Assembly: GCF_002954225.1 (NCBI RefSeq)
Contig: NZ_PPTH01000012.1
Coordinates: 124,001-188,000 of the forward strand
DNA: 64,000 nt
Direction: 5' to 3'
From: Arthrobacter ruber
GTDB taxonomy: Bacteria; Actinomycetota; Actinomycetes; Actinomycetales; Micrococcaceae
The position numbers and the translations under genes were made by a program. Shown here piece after piece: positions 16,442 to 25,808 of this stretch (its first letter is position 1; each line of letters begins with the position of its first letter). The notes under the pieces were generated by a model. It was not told where the DNA came from. It was given only the letters and a program-made list of their open reading frames with translations, and ran no database searches.

Positions 16442-19225
16442 CTAGTGCGCGGCGTCGTGCCAGCTGATTCCCGTTCCCACCGATACGTCGAGCGGGACGG
16501 AGAGGTCCGCGGCACTGCCCATCTGCTCGCGGACCAGCGCCTCCACCTCGGCCGACTCGCCCTCGGCGATCTCGAGGACGAGTTCGTCGTGGACCTGCAG
16601 CAGCATGCGGGAGGCCAGCCCGCGGCGCGTCAGGGCGTCATCCACCCCGAGCATCGCCTTCTTGATGATGTCGGCGGCCGATCCCTGGATGGGGGCGTTC
16701 AGGGCTGCACGCTCGGCCATCTCCCGGAGCTGGCGGTTGTCGCTGGAGAGGTCCGGCAGGTAGCGGCGTCGGCCCTCGATCGTGGAGGTGAAGCCGTCCT
16801 TGCGGGCCTGCTCCACGATGCCGCGCAGGTAGTCACGCACCGCGCCGAAGCGCTCGAAGTAGTCGCGCATCAGGGTGCGTGCCTCGTCCACGGAGATGTT
16901 CAGCTGCTTCGAGAGACCGAAGGAGCTCAGCCCGTAGACGAGGCCGTAGGACATGGCCTTGACCTTGGATCGCATGGCGTTCGTGACCTCCTCGGGGGCG
17001 ACCCCGAAGATGTGCGAGCCGACGAAGCGGTGGAGGTCCTCGCCCTCCTGGAACGCGGAGATGAGGCCCTCGTCGCCGGACAGGTGCGCCATGATGCGCA
17101 TCTCGATCTGCGAGTAGTCGGCCGTCATGAGACTCTCGTACCTCTCGCCGTTGCGGCCCTGCCCGACGACGAACACTTCGCGGATGCGGCGCCCCTCGTC
17201 GGAGCGGACGGGGATGTTCTGGAGGTTCGGGTTGGTGGAGGATAGGCGCCCGGTCGCCGCGATGGTCTGCAGGTACGTGGTGTGGATGCGGCCGTCGTCG
17301 CCCACGGCCTTGCGGAGCCCCTCGACGGTCTGGCGCAGCTTGGTCGCGTCACGGTACGCGAGAAGCTGCTCGAGGAAGGGGTGGCCCGTCTTGGTGATGA
17401 GGTCGGTCAGGGCATCCGCGTCCGTGGAGTAGCCCGTCTTGATCTTCTTGGTCTTCGGCAGCTCGAGCTCGTCGAACAGGACGGTCTGGAGCTGCTTGGG
17501 GCTGCCGAGGTTGATCTCCTTGCCGATGATCCGGAACGCCTCGGAGCCAGCGGCGCTGATGGTCTTCGAGAAGTCGTCGTAGAGCCGGTCGAGTCCGTCT
17601 AGGTCGACGGCCACCCCCGTGAGCTCCATGCGGGCGAGCACCTCGGCGAGCGGCAGTTCGAGGCCGCCGAGCAGCTGGTTGGCGCCCTTCTCGACGAGCT
17701 GGCCCGCGAAGTGCTCGCTGAGCTGCAGCGCGGCGTAGGCGGCCACCACCGCGGGGGACGCGACGTCGTTGCCGCCGAGGTCCAGCGCCTGCTGGCCGGA
17801 GGAGTCGTTCGCCGACGCGGTGATGGACAGGCGCAGGTGGTACTGCGCGAGGTCCGCCAGTTCGTAGCTGCGGCGGTCCGGCTGGATGAGATAGCCGGAG
17901 ATCGCGGTGTCGTCCACCTCGCCCGCGAGCGGGAAACCGCGCGCGGACAGGAGCTTGGACACCGCCTTGAAGTCGTGGACGATCTTCGGTGCGTCCGGGG
18001 CGGCCAGCCAGTCCCCCAGGACCTTCTCGGCCTCCGCGTCGAGCGGCTCGAGCGGGATGAACGCGGCGTGGAGACTAGTCACGACGGCGATGCCGACGAC
18101 GTCGGTGGTGCCGGCTGTCGTCTCGGTCGCCAGGGCCACGGAGGCGGAGGCCTGGTTCGTGGAGCGGAACCACTGCGTCAGCCCCTCGGCGTCGTCGAGC
18201 AGCACGTGTGCGGGCGCGCTCTGCTCGTCGCCCTCGTCCTCGATCTCCTCCTCGCCGAACAGGTCGAACAGGCGCTTGCGGAGTGTGTTGAACTGCAGCG
18301 AGTCGAAGAGGTCCTCCACGGCCGGGCGGTCCGGGTGCTGGGACACCATCGCTTCGAGGTCCACCGGCAGGTCCAGATCGGTCAGGAGGCGGTTGAGGCG
18401 GCGGTTCCGCTTCACGTCGTCGATGTTGGCGCGCAGCGAGTCCCCGACCTTGCCGCCGATCTTGTCGAGGTTCTCGAGGATGCCCTCGAGGCCGCCGTAC
18501 TGCTTGATCCACTTGGCCGCGGTCTTCGGACCCACGCCGGGCACGCCGGGCAGGTTGTCGGCGCTCTCGCCCACCAGAGCGGCGAGGTCGGAGTACTGGT
18601 GCGGGGGCACGAAGTACTTCTCCTCGATGGCCTGGGCGTCCATCTGCGGGATGTTGGTCACGCCCTGCTTCGGGTAGAGGACAGTCACGCGGTCGTTGAC
18701 GAGCTGGAACGCGTCGCGGTCACCGCTGACCACCTGCACGTCCCAGTCGGCCGCGGCGGCCTGGTGCGCGAGGGTCGCCAGGATGTCGTCGGCCTCGTAG
18801 CCGTCGAGGGAGATCGTCGGGATCCGCATCGCCTCCATGACCTTGATGATCAGGTCCACCTGACCGTGGAACTCCTCGGGCGTCTTGTTACGGCCGCCCT
18901 TGTACTCCGTGTACTCCTCCGAGCGGAACGTCGGGGTGTCGAGGTCGAAGGCCACGGCGACGTGGCTGGGCTTCTGGTCCTTGATGAGGTTGATCAGCAT
19001 GGCCGTGAAGCCGTACACCGCGTTGGTGTGCTGCCCGGTGTCGGTGGAGAAGTTCTCGGCCGGCAGGGCGTAGAAGGCACGGAACGCCATGGAATGCCCG
19101 TCGATCACGAGGAGCCTGTTGCGGGAGCCGTCGCTGCGCCGCGCCGGTGCCGGGGACGCCTCGGAGCCGGCATCGGTCGGAGGGGTCATGGTCAGGGTGG
19201 CGGCTGGCTTGGCTGATTCACTCAC
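16442..19225 (-). CDS. polA: DNA polymerase I
   Basis: A Pol I of about 927 residues. The N-terminal 5'-nuclease has the flap-nuclease acidic motifs (LLVIDGHSMAFRAF, GYEADDIL, SGDRDAFQLV). The central 3'-5' exonuclease domain is degenerate: the first metal aspartate is replaced (ATETT instead of DTET), so proofreading is probably lost, as in other actinobacterial Pol I. Polymerase motifs A (TADYSQIEMR), B (RSKVKAMSYGLVYG) and C (QVHDELVLE) are intact. GTG 19225 is preferred because TAGGCT lies 7 bases upstream (leaderless); ATG 19189 is the alternative. It is divergent from the thioesterase gene. Confidence 0.96.
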   Translation of the reverse strand: MSESAKPAATLTMTPPTDAGSEASPAPARRSDGSRNRLLVIDGHSMAFRAFYALPAENFSTDTGQHTNAVYGFTAMLINLIKDQKPSHVAVAFDLDTPTFRSEEYTEYKGGRNKTPEEFHGQVDLIIKVMEAMRIPTISLDGYEADDILATLAHQAAAADWDVQVVSGDRDAFQLVNDRVTVLYPKQGVTNIPQMDAQAIEEKYFVPPHQYSDLAALVGESADNLPGVPGVGPKTAAKWIKQYGGLEGILENLDKIGGKVGDSLRANIDDVKRNRRLNRLLTDLDLPVDLEAMVSQHPDRPAVEDLFDSLQFNTLRKRLFDLFGEEEIEDEGDEQSAPAHVLLDDAEGLTQWFRSTNQASASVALATETTAGTTDVVGIAVVTSLHAAFIPLEPLDAEAEKVLGDWLAAPDAPKIVHDFKAVSKLLSARGFPLAGEVDDTAISGYLIQPDRRSYELADLAQYHLRLSITASANDSSGQQALDLGGNDVASPAVVAAYAALQLSEHFAGQLVEKGANQLLGGLELPLAEVLARMELTGVAVDLDGLDRLYDDFSKTISAAGSEAFRIIGKEINLGSPKQLQTVLFDELELPKTKKIKTGYSTDADALTDLITKTGHPFLEQLLAYRDATKLRQTVEGLRKAVGDDGRIHTTYLQTIAATGRLSSTNPNLQNIPVRSDEGRRIREVFVVGQGRNGERYESLMTADYSQIEMRIMAHLSGDEGLISAFQEGEDLHRFVGSHIFGVAPEEVTNAMRSKVKAMSYGLVYGLSSFGLSKQLNISVDEARTLMRDYFERFGAVRDYLRGIVEQARKDGFTSTIEGRRRYLPDLSSDNRQLREMAERAALNAPIQGSAADIIKKAMLGVDDALTRRGLASRMLLQVHDELVLEIAEGESAEVEALVREQMGSAADLSVPLDVSVGTGISWHDAAH

Positions 19226-19244
19226 AGGTGCCAGCCTAGTTCCC

Positions 19245-19733
19245 ATGACAGACGACCGCACCCGCTCCGACGCCCCCTCCGCCCCATCCGAGGAGCGGCT
19301 CGCCGAACTCGTGGCGGCCGGCGTCCCCGCCGAGATGCACGCCTGGCTGGGACGCTACGGCGTGGGTGCGCTGGCCGTGAAGATGGGCATCGTGTTCTCC
19401 GAGATGAGCGCCGAGCGCATGGTCGCGACCATGCCGGTGGAGGGCAACCAGCAGGTCGCGGGGATCCTCCACGGCGGCGCGCACGTGGTGCTCGCGGAGA
19501 CCCTCGGTTCGTTCGCGGCCGGCATCCACGCCGGGCCCGGACGGCAGGCCGTGGGGATCGAGGTGGGAGCCACCCATCACCGCAGTGCGGACGCGGGCCT
19601 GGTGACCGGCACCGCCACGGCCATCCACCTCGGACGCACGCTGACCACGCACGAGGTGGTGATGACCGATGATCAGGGCCGTCGGCTCTCGACGGCGCGG
19701 ATCACGAACATGATCCGGGACGTCCGCGGCTGA
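19245..19733 (+). CDS. PaaI-type hotdog thioesterase
   Basis: A 162-residue hotdog-fold thioesterase. HGGAHVVLAETLGSFAAG is the HGG(A/V) motif with the downstream active-site acidic residue of the PaaI/YbgC-like acyl-CoA thioesterases, which hydrolyse aromatic or short acyl-CoA. It is divergent from polA with 19 bases between starts, a neighbourhood common in actinobacteria. The plus-strand frame runs on upstream into polA antisense DNA, so ATG 19245 is taken. Substrate unknown. Confidence 0.88.
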   Translation: MTDDRTRSDAPSAPSEERLAELVAAGVPAEMHAWLGRYGVGALAVKMGIVFSEMSAERMVATMPVEGNQQVAGILHGGAHVVLAETLGSFAAGIHAGPGRQAVGIEVGATHHRSADAGLVTGTATAIHLGRTLTTHEVVMTDDQGRRLSTARITNMIRDVRG

Positions 19734-20021
19734 ACGGTCGGCCGACGGATCCCACGAGCCCTGGGCGCGTCGGTGGACTCCGCGGACATCCCGGATCGCG
19801 GGCCTGCGCGCGCAGGCCGCCGCGGTGGGACGCCGCGCTCCTGTGCCCAGGAGGGGTGGCACCGACCCGATCCGCGCTGGACCGGGCGAGAACCGACGGG
19901 GCGGGGATTGCAAGCCCTGGCGCCGATCCGCGCACCGGTTGCCCGCGCCCGAGCCCCCTGCCTACCGTGAGAATGGACGCCGGCACCGGCGTGCGCATGC
20001 TCTCCACCGGACGGAACCGCC

Positions 20022-20201
20022 TTGGCCGACAAGAAACTGAAGATCATCGCCTCCCTCGCTGCCGCCAGCGCCCTCTTCCTCGGCGGCTGCGACCTCGGCA
20101 ACAAGGACAGCGACAACTCCGGGACCGACACCGGGAACTACGACGACAACAACGGGATCGACACCGACCTCGACGACGACGCACGAGGGGACGACGACTG
20201 A
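20022..20201 (+). CDS. Small acidic lipoprotein
   Basis: A 59-residue protein starting at TTG. MADKKLKIIASLAAAS-type lysine-rich start, hydrophobic segment and lipobox LGGC at about 20-23 form a lipoprotein signal; the mature part is almost all Asp, Asn, Gly and Thr (DDNNGIDTDLDDD). GGACGGA lies 7 bases before TTG. It overlaps the next start by one base (TGATG), so the two genes are coupled. A TACCGT box at about 19969 may be the promoter. Function unknown. Confidence 0.6.
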   Translation: MADKKLKIIASLAAASALFLGGCDLGNKDSDNSGTDTGNYDDNNGIDTDLDDDARGDDD

Positions 20202-20692
20202 TGGCAGGTCGTGGGTCCGGTCTCGCACGGGCAGCCCTGCGTGGCATGGCCGCAGGTCTTCTGGGGACGGCCGCCATGACGGTCGGCGAACTCGTGGAGC
20301 AGCGGCTCACGCATCGGCCCGACTCGCACATCCCCGGACGGACGCTGCGGACACTTTTCGGCCGGCCCACCAGCAACACCGCCCTGTATCCCGGCTGGAA
20401 CCATGCAATGCACTGGGCCACCGGCGCGAGCCTCGGTGCACTCCGCGGCATCTGGTCCGTGACGGGTATCCGCGGCCCCTCCGCAACGGCCGCGCACGGT
20501 GTGGTCCGCCTCGCCTTCGACCAGACCCTCGAGAACGCGACCGGGGCCGGCGCCGCGCCGGCTCTATGGCCGGCGAGTGAGAAGGCGATCGACTACCTGC
20601 ATAAAGGCACCTACGCCGTCGTGACGGGGCTGGTGTCCGATGCCTTCAACCCGCCGGTGCTCACGACCCGCGCAGGAGCGCGCTCGCACTGA
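20201..20692 (+). CDS. Conserved hypothetical membrane-associated protein
   Basis: A 163-residue protein with Gly/Ala-rich hydrophobic helices (ALRGMAAGLLGTAAMTVGELVEQ, HWATGASLGALRGI, YAVVTGLVSDAF), suggesting two to four membrane segments. The overall look is of small actinobacterial DUF1440-like membrane proteins, but this is uncertain. It is coupled to the small lipoprotein before it and converges on the response regulator 24 bases away. Confidence 0.7.
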   Translation: MAGRGSGLARAALRGMAAGLLGTAAMTVGELVEQRLTHRPDSHIPGRTLRTLFGRPTSNTALYPGWNHAMHWATGASLGALRGIWSVTGIRGPSATAAHGVVRLAFDQTLENATGAGAAPALWPASEKAIDYLHKGTYAVVTGLVSDAFNPPVLTTRAGARSH

Positions 20693-20716
20693 GGTCCTGG
20701 CCCGACCGACCCGACG

Positions 20717-21100
20717 TCAGGCGTCCGCCGTCGCCGTCCCCTCCAGGATGAAGCGGCGTAGCTCGGCAGGCCGGAAGGGCTTGCGCAGGTAGCGGTCCGC
20801 CCCGGCAGCGAGTCCCCGCTGCTCGTCGGACAGGTCGGCCCGCGCTGTCAGCATCACGATGAACGTGGTCGAGAAGCGGCGGATCCGCTCCGCCACCTCG
20901 AAACCGTCGATATCGGGGAGACCGACGTCGAGGGTGACGACGTCGGGCATCAGGCGCCGGACCATCTCCACACCCGCGAGTCCTGCCGGCGCCGTGTGCA
21001 CCCGGAACCCGGTACCGGTCAGCACGGCGTGCAGCAGATCCCGCACATCGTCATCGTCCTCGATGACCACCGCGGTGCGGGTGTGCTGGGTGCTCGGCAT
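20717..21100 (-). CDS. Single-domain response regulator
   Basis: A 127-residue CheY-like receiver and nothing else. The acidic pocket is EDDDD near the start, the phospho-acceptor aspartate is in VVTLDVGLPD, the switch threonine in MLTARAD, and the lysine in RKPF. With no output domain it probably acts by protein contact. No histidine kinase lies nearby. TAAACT lies 7 bases before ATG 21100, so the message is probably leaderless; the longer frame to 21355 is antisense reading. Confidence 0.88.
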   Translation of the reverse strand: MPSTQHTRTAVVIEDDDDVRDLLHAVLTGTGFRVHTAPAGLAGVEMVRRLMPDVVTLDVGLPDIDGFEVAERIRRFSTTFIVMLTARADLSDEQRGLAAGADRYLRKPFRPAELRRFILEGTATADA

Positions 21101-21147
21101 GCGCCCAAGTTTACTCCGCGGCAGGGGCCCGAGCGCCGGGCCGGAGA

Positions 21148-21768
21148 CTACGACTCGGGCCTGACCGTGGCCTCCACCGGCTCGCCGCCGCCGGCCGGCT
21201 GCAACATGACCCGCTGCACCGTCTCGGGCACCTGGGGGAAGGCCCCGATCATCAGCAGCTCGCTCGTCTGCCCCGGCAGCGCACTCCCGCTGTACTGCTC
21301 GACGAGCCCGACGACCTCGGGTGAGGACTGCCCGCCGTTCGCGGCGACTCCCCACTCCTCGATCACGCTCGATGCCGGCCGGAACTCGATGTCCTGGCCC
21401 TCGGGCGTCGAGACGGTGACGGTCTCGAGTTCGAGGGGCCTACTCCCTTCCGGGTTCTGGACGGTGACGAGCGCGTAGGTCACCGTGTCCTGGCCCAGCT
21501 GCGTGCGCAGTCCCTCGACGTCCTCCGGAGCCTCGGCCGGCAGGAGGATGTCACCCCTCGCGGAGTCGATCAGGAACGCGAAGGACCCGCTGTTCGCATC
21601 CCGGAGGCCTTCCACGGACGGCGCGCCCGACGGCGCGGCAGCCTGCCCGGTGCCGGTCTGAGCGGGATCCGGGGTGGGACCCGCCGACTCCGGGCCGGTG
21701 GCAGGATTGCCTCCGCAGCCCGTCACGAACAGCAGCACGAGGGTGGCGGACAGGACGGTCTTCTTCAT
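21148..21768 (-). CDS. Hypothetical lipoprotein
   Basis: A 206-residue exported lipoprotein. MKKTVLSATLVLLFVTGCG gives a short signal peptide with lipobox VTGC (Cys18), then a Pro/Thr/Ala-rich linker and a beta-rich C-terminal domain (TYALVTVQNPEGSRPLELETVTV). GGGAGA stands 5 bases before ATG 21768. Similar linker-plus-beta-domain lipoproteins are common in Arthrobacter; no function is known. Confidence 0.8.
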   Translation of the reverse strand: MKKTVLSATLVLLFVTGCGGNPATGPESAGPTPDPAQTGTGQAAAPSGAPSVEGLRDANSGSFAFLIDSARGDILLPAEAPEDVEGLRTQLGQDTVTYALVTVQNPEGSRPLELETVTVSTPEGQDIEFRPASSVIEEWGVAANGGQSSPEVVGLVEQYSGSALPGQTSELLMIGAFPQVPETVQRVMLQPAGGGEPVEATVRPES

Positions 21769-21947
21769 AGGTCTCCCGGGGGCCGGCAGCGGGGCCGACC
21801 CGGAGTCAGGACCGGCGTCGGCCGGATCGTGGCGAGGTTCCCTCCTGTTGTACCAGTGCGGACAGGAGCACCGGCAGGATGCTTCCCCCGCAGCCGACGG
21901 ATTGACAGGGCGGGCCCTCAGCGGGGCTGGTTCGTCGTCGGTACGCC

Positions 21948-22970
21948 TCAGGCGCGGTTGCGCGCGCGGCTCGGCTGCACCCTCATCGGTTCGCCGGGCA
22001 TCTTCGGGAAGTCCGGCGGGAAGGGCAGCTCCCCGAGGCCGTTCTGGACGTCGCGGTCCCACCACTCGCGCAGCACCTCGATGGTCCCGGGCTTCGCGTG
22101 GAGGTCCTCCCATGGATCGCCCACCGTCCGCAGCCGCTCCGGCACCGTGACGATGGTGAAGGCGGCCGGGTCCACGCCGTCGAGCTCCTCCCACGTGACG
22201 GGGCAGGACACCGGGGCGTGCGGCAGCGCCCTCGGGCTGTAGGCGCCGGCCATCGTACGGTCGCGGTTCGCCTGGTTGTAGTCCACGAAGATGCGCGCCC
22301 CGCGTTCCTCCTTCCACCACGCCGTCGTCACCCGCTCCGGCATGCGGCGTTCGAGCTCACGGGCGGCGGCGATGACGGCGCGGCGGACCTCGAGGAACTC
22401 GTGGGCCGGCTCGATGGGTGCGAAGACGTGCAGGCCGCGGTTGCCGGACGTCTTCACGAAGCACTCCAGACCGGCCTCGACCAGGACGGCTCGAAGCTCG
22501 TGCGCGGCTGCGACGACGTCGGCGAAGGTGGTGCCCGGCTGGGGGTCGAGGTCGATCCGCAGTTCGTCGGGCAGGTCGTGCGCTTCCGCCCGGGACGCCC
22601 AGGGGTGGAAGACGATGGTGTTCATCTGGATCGCCCAGACGGCCGCGGCGGGTTCGTCCAGCACGAGCTGGGGGTGCGAGCGACCGCTGGGATAGGTGAC
22701 GGGCACACTGCGCAGGTAGTCCGGCGCCCCCTTGGGCGGATTCTTGCTGAAGAAGAACTCGCCCTCCACGTCCCCGCCGAAGCGCTGCAGCGACACCGGC
22801 CGGTCGCCGTTGGCGCGCAGGAATGCGGGGGCGACGTCGAGCAGGTACCTGGCGAAGTCCAGCTTCGTCAGGCCCACCTGGGGCCAGAGGACGCGGGACG
22901 GGCTGGAGAGGCGGACCGCCCGGGGTCCGTCCGGTCCGTCGACATCGAGGATCATCGCTTCGCTGGCCAT
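21948..22970 (-). CDS. LigD-type polymerase/primase domain protein (NHEJ)
   Basis: A 340-residue stand-alone copy of the polymerase domain of DNA ligase D, an archaeo-eukaryotic primase fold that fills gaps during Ku-dependent non-homologous end joining. Metal-binding aspartates are in RIDLDPQPG (D140, D142), and SGNRGLHVF at 175-183 is the nucleotide-binding motif with catalytic histidine. Length is right for a single-domain protein. ATG 22970 is chosen because the extra upstream frame is Pro/Arg-rich leader. No ku or ligase gene is in the window. It marks the end of the compact core block. Confidence 0.9.
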   Translation of the reverse strand: MASEAMILDVDGPDGPRAVRLSSPSRVLWPQVGLTKLDFARYLLDVAPAFLRANGDRPVSLQRFGGDVEGEFFFSKNPPKGAPDYLRSVPVTYPSGRSHPQLVLDEPAAAVWAIQMNTIVFHPWASRAEAHDLPDELRIDLDPQPGTTFADVVAAAHELRAVLVEAGLECFVKTSGNRGLHVFAPIEPAHEFLEVRRAVIAAARELERRMPERVTTAWWKEERGARIFVDYNQANRDRTMAGAYSPRALPHAPVSCPVTWEELDGVDPAAFTIVTVPERLRTVGDPWEDLHAKPGTIEVLREWWDRDVQNGLGELPFPPDFPKMPGEPMRVQPSRARNRA

Positions 22971-23296
22971 GGGCTCAATGTACCCCGGCGGTGCGGGACC
23001 GCGACGGCGCGGCGGCCACACGCACCCAGTGGGTGATGGACCTGCCTCGGTACGGTGTTACTCCGCGGGGCGTGCTGCTCGAACATCGCTGCTGCGAGGT
23101 ATATCGACAAGCTGTAGTTTTCTGAGACACCCAAAACAGGTAGGCAATCAGGATCGACGGTTCACGTGTGGCACCCGTGAGCGCACTTTCACCATCTACG
23201 GTCAGCGCCCCTCCCGCGATTTGACGCGGTTGGCAGTTCCGTAGCTCCTGCACAGGGTCGGTGGACGACCGTCTTACGGGAGCTGCCTGCGCTTCG
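22971..23296. other. Intergenic boundary between core-like and accessory DNA
   Basis: 326 bases with no convincing gene. Base composition falls noticeably in the second half (for example around 23090-23240). Short open stretches on both strands lack ribosome sites. I see no tRNA, integrase or clear direct repeat here. Confidence 0.4.
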
Positions 23297-24247
23297 CTAG
23301 TCCGTTCGCTCAAACTGAGGGGTCAAGGCCGCTGTGTCGGCGGCGTCGCGTGTGCGGTCGTCGGGTGCGATGGCGTCGGTGCCTTTGCGGGGGTTCAGTT
23401 CGCTGATCAGGGCACCGGCGACGATGAACCCGGCGCCGACGATCGCGATCGGGGGGAGGCGTTCACCGGCGACGCGGCCGATGAGGGCGGCCCACACGGG
23501 TTCCGCGGCGTAGATGATCGTGGCTCGGGTCGGCGAGACCGACTTCTGCGCCCAGTTCATGGTGAGCTGAATGAGGCAACTCGCCGCACCGAGGGCCACG
23601 GCTGCAGCCACCCACACCCAGGAGAACGCCGGCGGCTGCTCTCCTACGACAGGCATCGTCAGGAAACCGAGGAGCCCGGCGACGAGAAGCTGCACGACGG
23701 TGACCCGGCCGAGGTTGACCTTGCCGGCGAACCAGCCGATGAGGATGATCTCCGCAGCGATCGGGAGGGTGCTGACGACCGTCGCGATCTCCCCCGACCC
23801 GAAGGAGAAACTGGCGCTACCAGGATCAGCGAGCAGCATGAGTCCGATGAAAGCGAGCACAACACCGCCCCACGTGAGAAGTCTGGGTGGCTTCTTGAAC
23901 ACGATCCACTGCAGCACGGGGACGAGGGGGACGTAGAGCGCGGTGATGAACGCGGAAGTGCTGCTGGTGATCGTCTGCAACCCGACGGTCTGCAACCCGT
24001 AACCGAGGAAGATCATCACCCCGATCGCAGCTCCAGCCACCATCTCCTTCCGGGTGATGCCGCGCAGGACGCGCGCGAAGATCACCGCGCTGATGAGGCC
24101 CGCGGTGATGAAGCGCATGCCGACGAAGAACCAGGGACCGCTGTACTGCACGGCGATGTGCACAACCAGGAACGTCGCCCCCCACACTGCGGTGACGAGG
24201 ACGAGGGCAAGTTCTTGACGGGAGAGCAAACGTCCCCCGGACTGCAT
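23297..24247 (-). CDS. EamA/DMT family transporter
   Basis: A 316-residue membrane protein with ten predicted helices in two EamA repeats (ELALVLVTAVWGATFLVV; later APTRATIIYAAEPVWAALIG-type repeat ending). EamA proteins export amino acids, nucleosides or drugs. ATG 24247 is inside a perfect palindrome whose other arm covers the start of the divergent XRE-cupin regulator, so that regulator very likely controls it. The longer frame to 24289 would run through the regulator start. Confidence 0.9.
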   Translation of the reverse strand: MQSGGRLLSRQELALVLVTAVWGATFLVVHIAVQYSGPWFFVGMRFITAGLISAVIFARVLRGITRKEMVAGAAIGVMIFLGYGLQTVGLQTITSSTSAFITALYVPLVPVLQWIVFKKPPRLLTWGGVVLAFIGLMLLADPGSASFSFGSGEIATVVSTLPIAAEIILIGWFAGKVNLGRVTVVQLLVAGLLGFLTMPVVGEQPPAFSWVWVAAAVALGAASCLIQLTMNWAQKSVSPTRATIIYAAEPVWAALIGRVAGERLPPIAIVGAGFIVAGALISELNPRKGTDAIAPDDRTRDAADTAALTPQFERTD

Positions 24248-24292
24248 GTGCAACATGATGCACACCTTATGGTGCAGAATAATGCACATGCA
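24243..24292. promoter_or_regulatory. Palindromic operator between EamA transporter and XRE regulator
   Basis: Perfect nine-base arms TGCATGTGC (24243-24251) and GCACATGCA (24284-24292) each overlap one of the two divergent ATG codons. Between them are further TGCAC-type half sites and CACCTTATGGTG. This is a strong candidate operator for the XRE-cupin protein, controlling both genes. Confidence 0.65.
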
Positions 24293-24839
24293 AACGGGAG
24301 AACCTTCGCAGGTCCTGATTCATGTGGGGGCGAATGTGCACCGTTTCCGGACTGCGGCGAACCTCAGCCAGGTCGCCCTCGCGAATCGGGCCGGTGTCAG
24401 CCGAAGGACGATCATCAAGCTCGAATCCGGTGAGGCGAATATCAGCCTGACGGGCTTGGACCACCTGGCCGACGCGCTGGGCGTCACCTTCGTCGACCTG
24501 GTCGCTGCCCCGGCCGCGGCCCACGCCGACATCCGCGAGCTCGCGTGGAGGGGCCGGCCCGGCAGCTCCGCGGTGCTGCTGGCCTCAGTCCCTGCGGCGA
24601 AGGACGCCCAGCTGTGGGCGTGGGTGCTGGAACCCGGGGACCGCTACGACGCTGAACCCGACCCCGAAGGCTGGTCCGAACTGCTCATGGTCTCCGAAGG
24701 ATCCATCCGTGTGGAACAGGAACGCGGTGACGTCGTACTGACTGCGGGTGAGCACCTCGCCTTCGGGACTGCGCAGCACTACTCCTACGTCAACGACGGC
24801 GACGGCCGCGCCCGTTTCACACGGGTTGTCGTCAGCTGA
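24288..24839 (+). CDS. XRE-family regulator with C-terminal cupin
   Basis: A 183-residue regulator. Residues about 8-65 are a Cro/XRE helix-turn-helix (NLSQVALANRAGVSRRTI, then SGEANISLTGLDHLADALG) and the C-terminal half is a single cupin (EPGDRYDAEPDP, then EQERGDVVLTAGEHLAFGTAQHY), presumed to bind the inducer. This architecture often governs a divergent exporter or catabolic gene, here EamA. ATG 24282 is a possible alternative start; 24288 has a CAGAAT box 7 bases upstream. Confidence 0.88.
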   Translation: MQTGEPSQVLIHVGANVHRFRTAANLSQVALANRAGVSRRTIIKLESGEANISLTGLDHLADALGVTFVDLVAAPAAAHADIRELAWRGRPGSSAVLLASVPAAKDAQLWAWVLEPGDRYDAEPDPEGWSELLMVSEGSIRVEQERGDVVLTAGEHLAFGTAQHYSYVNDGDGRARFTRVVVS

Positions 24840-25383
24840 GCGCGCACACACTCTCCGGCACATATCCTGTACATCCCCGACGGCACATCACCTCTGGGGA
24901 CGGGCGTCGTCGAGGGTGAGTTGTTACCTGTAGCGGAACCCGTCCCTGGCACACAGAAGTAAGGCATCGACAATGGCACGGACTAGCGCCACAGAAAATC
25001 GGGCTCATGGGCCACCAGCAGCGTTCGAGTAAGTCTGCAGCGGAAACGTTGATATTTGACACTCTGGTCCGGAGCAACGAAGACGTCCCAAACTGGTGAA
25101 GCCTGTCCCAGTGAGGGCATTGTCACCGGGCATTTTCTCGGGCGAGTCCTAGGGGACTCGACCTCGTCCGCACCTGAATGGGCTGTCCCTCCTCGCTCAT
25201 GCGAGCGAAAGGTGCCCCAACGGAGGACCGACTTGCGGGCGCGTGACACGAGTTGGGGTATGCGAGAAGGCGCCGATGGATTGGCCGTCGAGCCGTACCC
25301 GAGCGCTGCCATCACCGAACCGGCGCTCACCCCACGAGACGCCGCTCTTGAGAGACGAATCCGCATTGCTGAAGAATGGCGGG
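24840..25383. other. 543-base gap, no recognised gene
   Basis: Frames on both strands are poor and I recognise no protein. A perfect seven-base hairpin (CGAGTCC, loop TAGG, GGACTCG) lies at 25143-25160. Composition is mixed, as in DNA left by past insertions. Confidence 0.35.
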
Positions 25384-25737
25384 ATGACGATTTCCGACCA
25401 CGACGCGTACATCGCTGCGGCTCCGGAACGGTTCCGCCCCTTGCTGGCCACGTTGCGCGCACAGCTCGCTCGCACCCTGCCGGACGCGGAGGAAGTTATC
25501 GAGTACAACATGCCGGGGTTCCGGATCGGACGATCGATCATTGCCAGTTATGCCGCGTTCAGCAGGCAGTGCGGCCTTTACCTCTCCCCCGGCACCATCA
25601 CCGCTCATGCCGATGACATCGCCACCGCCGGGCTGAAGGCCACCAAGACCGGCATCACATTCCCTGCGAACAACCCCATCCCTGACCACCTTGTCGAACA
25701 GCTCGCGCTCACCTCGCGGAAGGACGTCGGGCTGTAA
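25384..25737 (+). CDS. DUF1801 domain protein
   Basis: A 117-residue protein matching the DUF1801 (YdhG/YdeI-like) family: ERFRPLLATLRAQLARTLPDAEEVIEYNMPGF, then the conserved aromatic and glycine pattern ending in FPANNPIPDHLVEQL. Some relatives have been called iron chaperones, but the function is not settled. ATG 25384 gives the family length; the longer frame from 25243 adds unrelated sequence. It converges on the second EamA gene. Confidence 0.82.
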   Translation: MTISDHDAYIAAAPERFRPLLATLRAQLARTLPDAEEVIEYNMPGFRIGRSIIASYAAFSRQCGLYLSPGTITAHADDIATAGLKATKTGITFPANNPIPDHLVEQLALTSRKDVGL

Positions 25738-25808
25738 CCGGGGTCGGCGTTGCCACAAGCACTGCATCGCTCGACGTCGCCCTGTGCAGGCCCTGGACTC
25801 CGGGAGCG

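Noticed and set aside
17711-19216. 501-codon plus-strand frame over polA
   Set aside because: Antisense to the strongly conserved Pol I gene; it has no domain.
23261-24433. 390-codon plus-strand frame over the EamA gene
   Set aside because: Antisense to a clear membrane protein; product is rich in charged low-complexity sequence.
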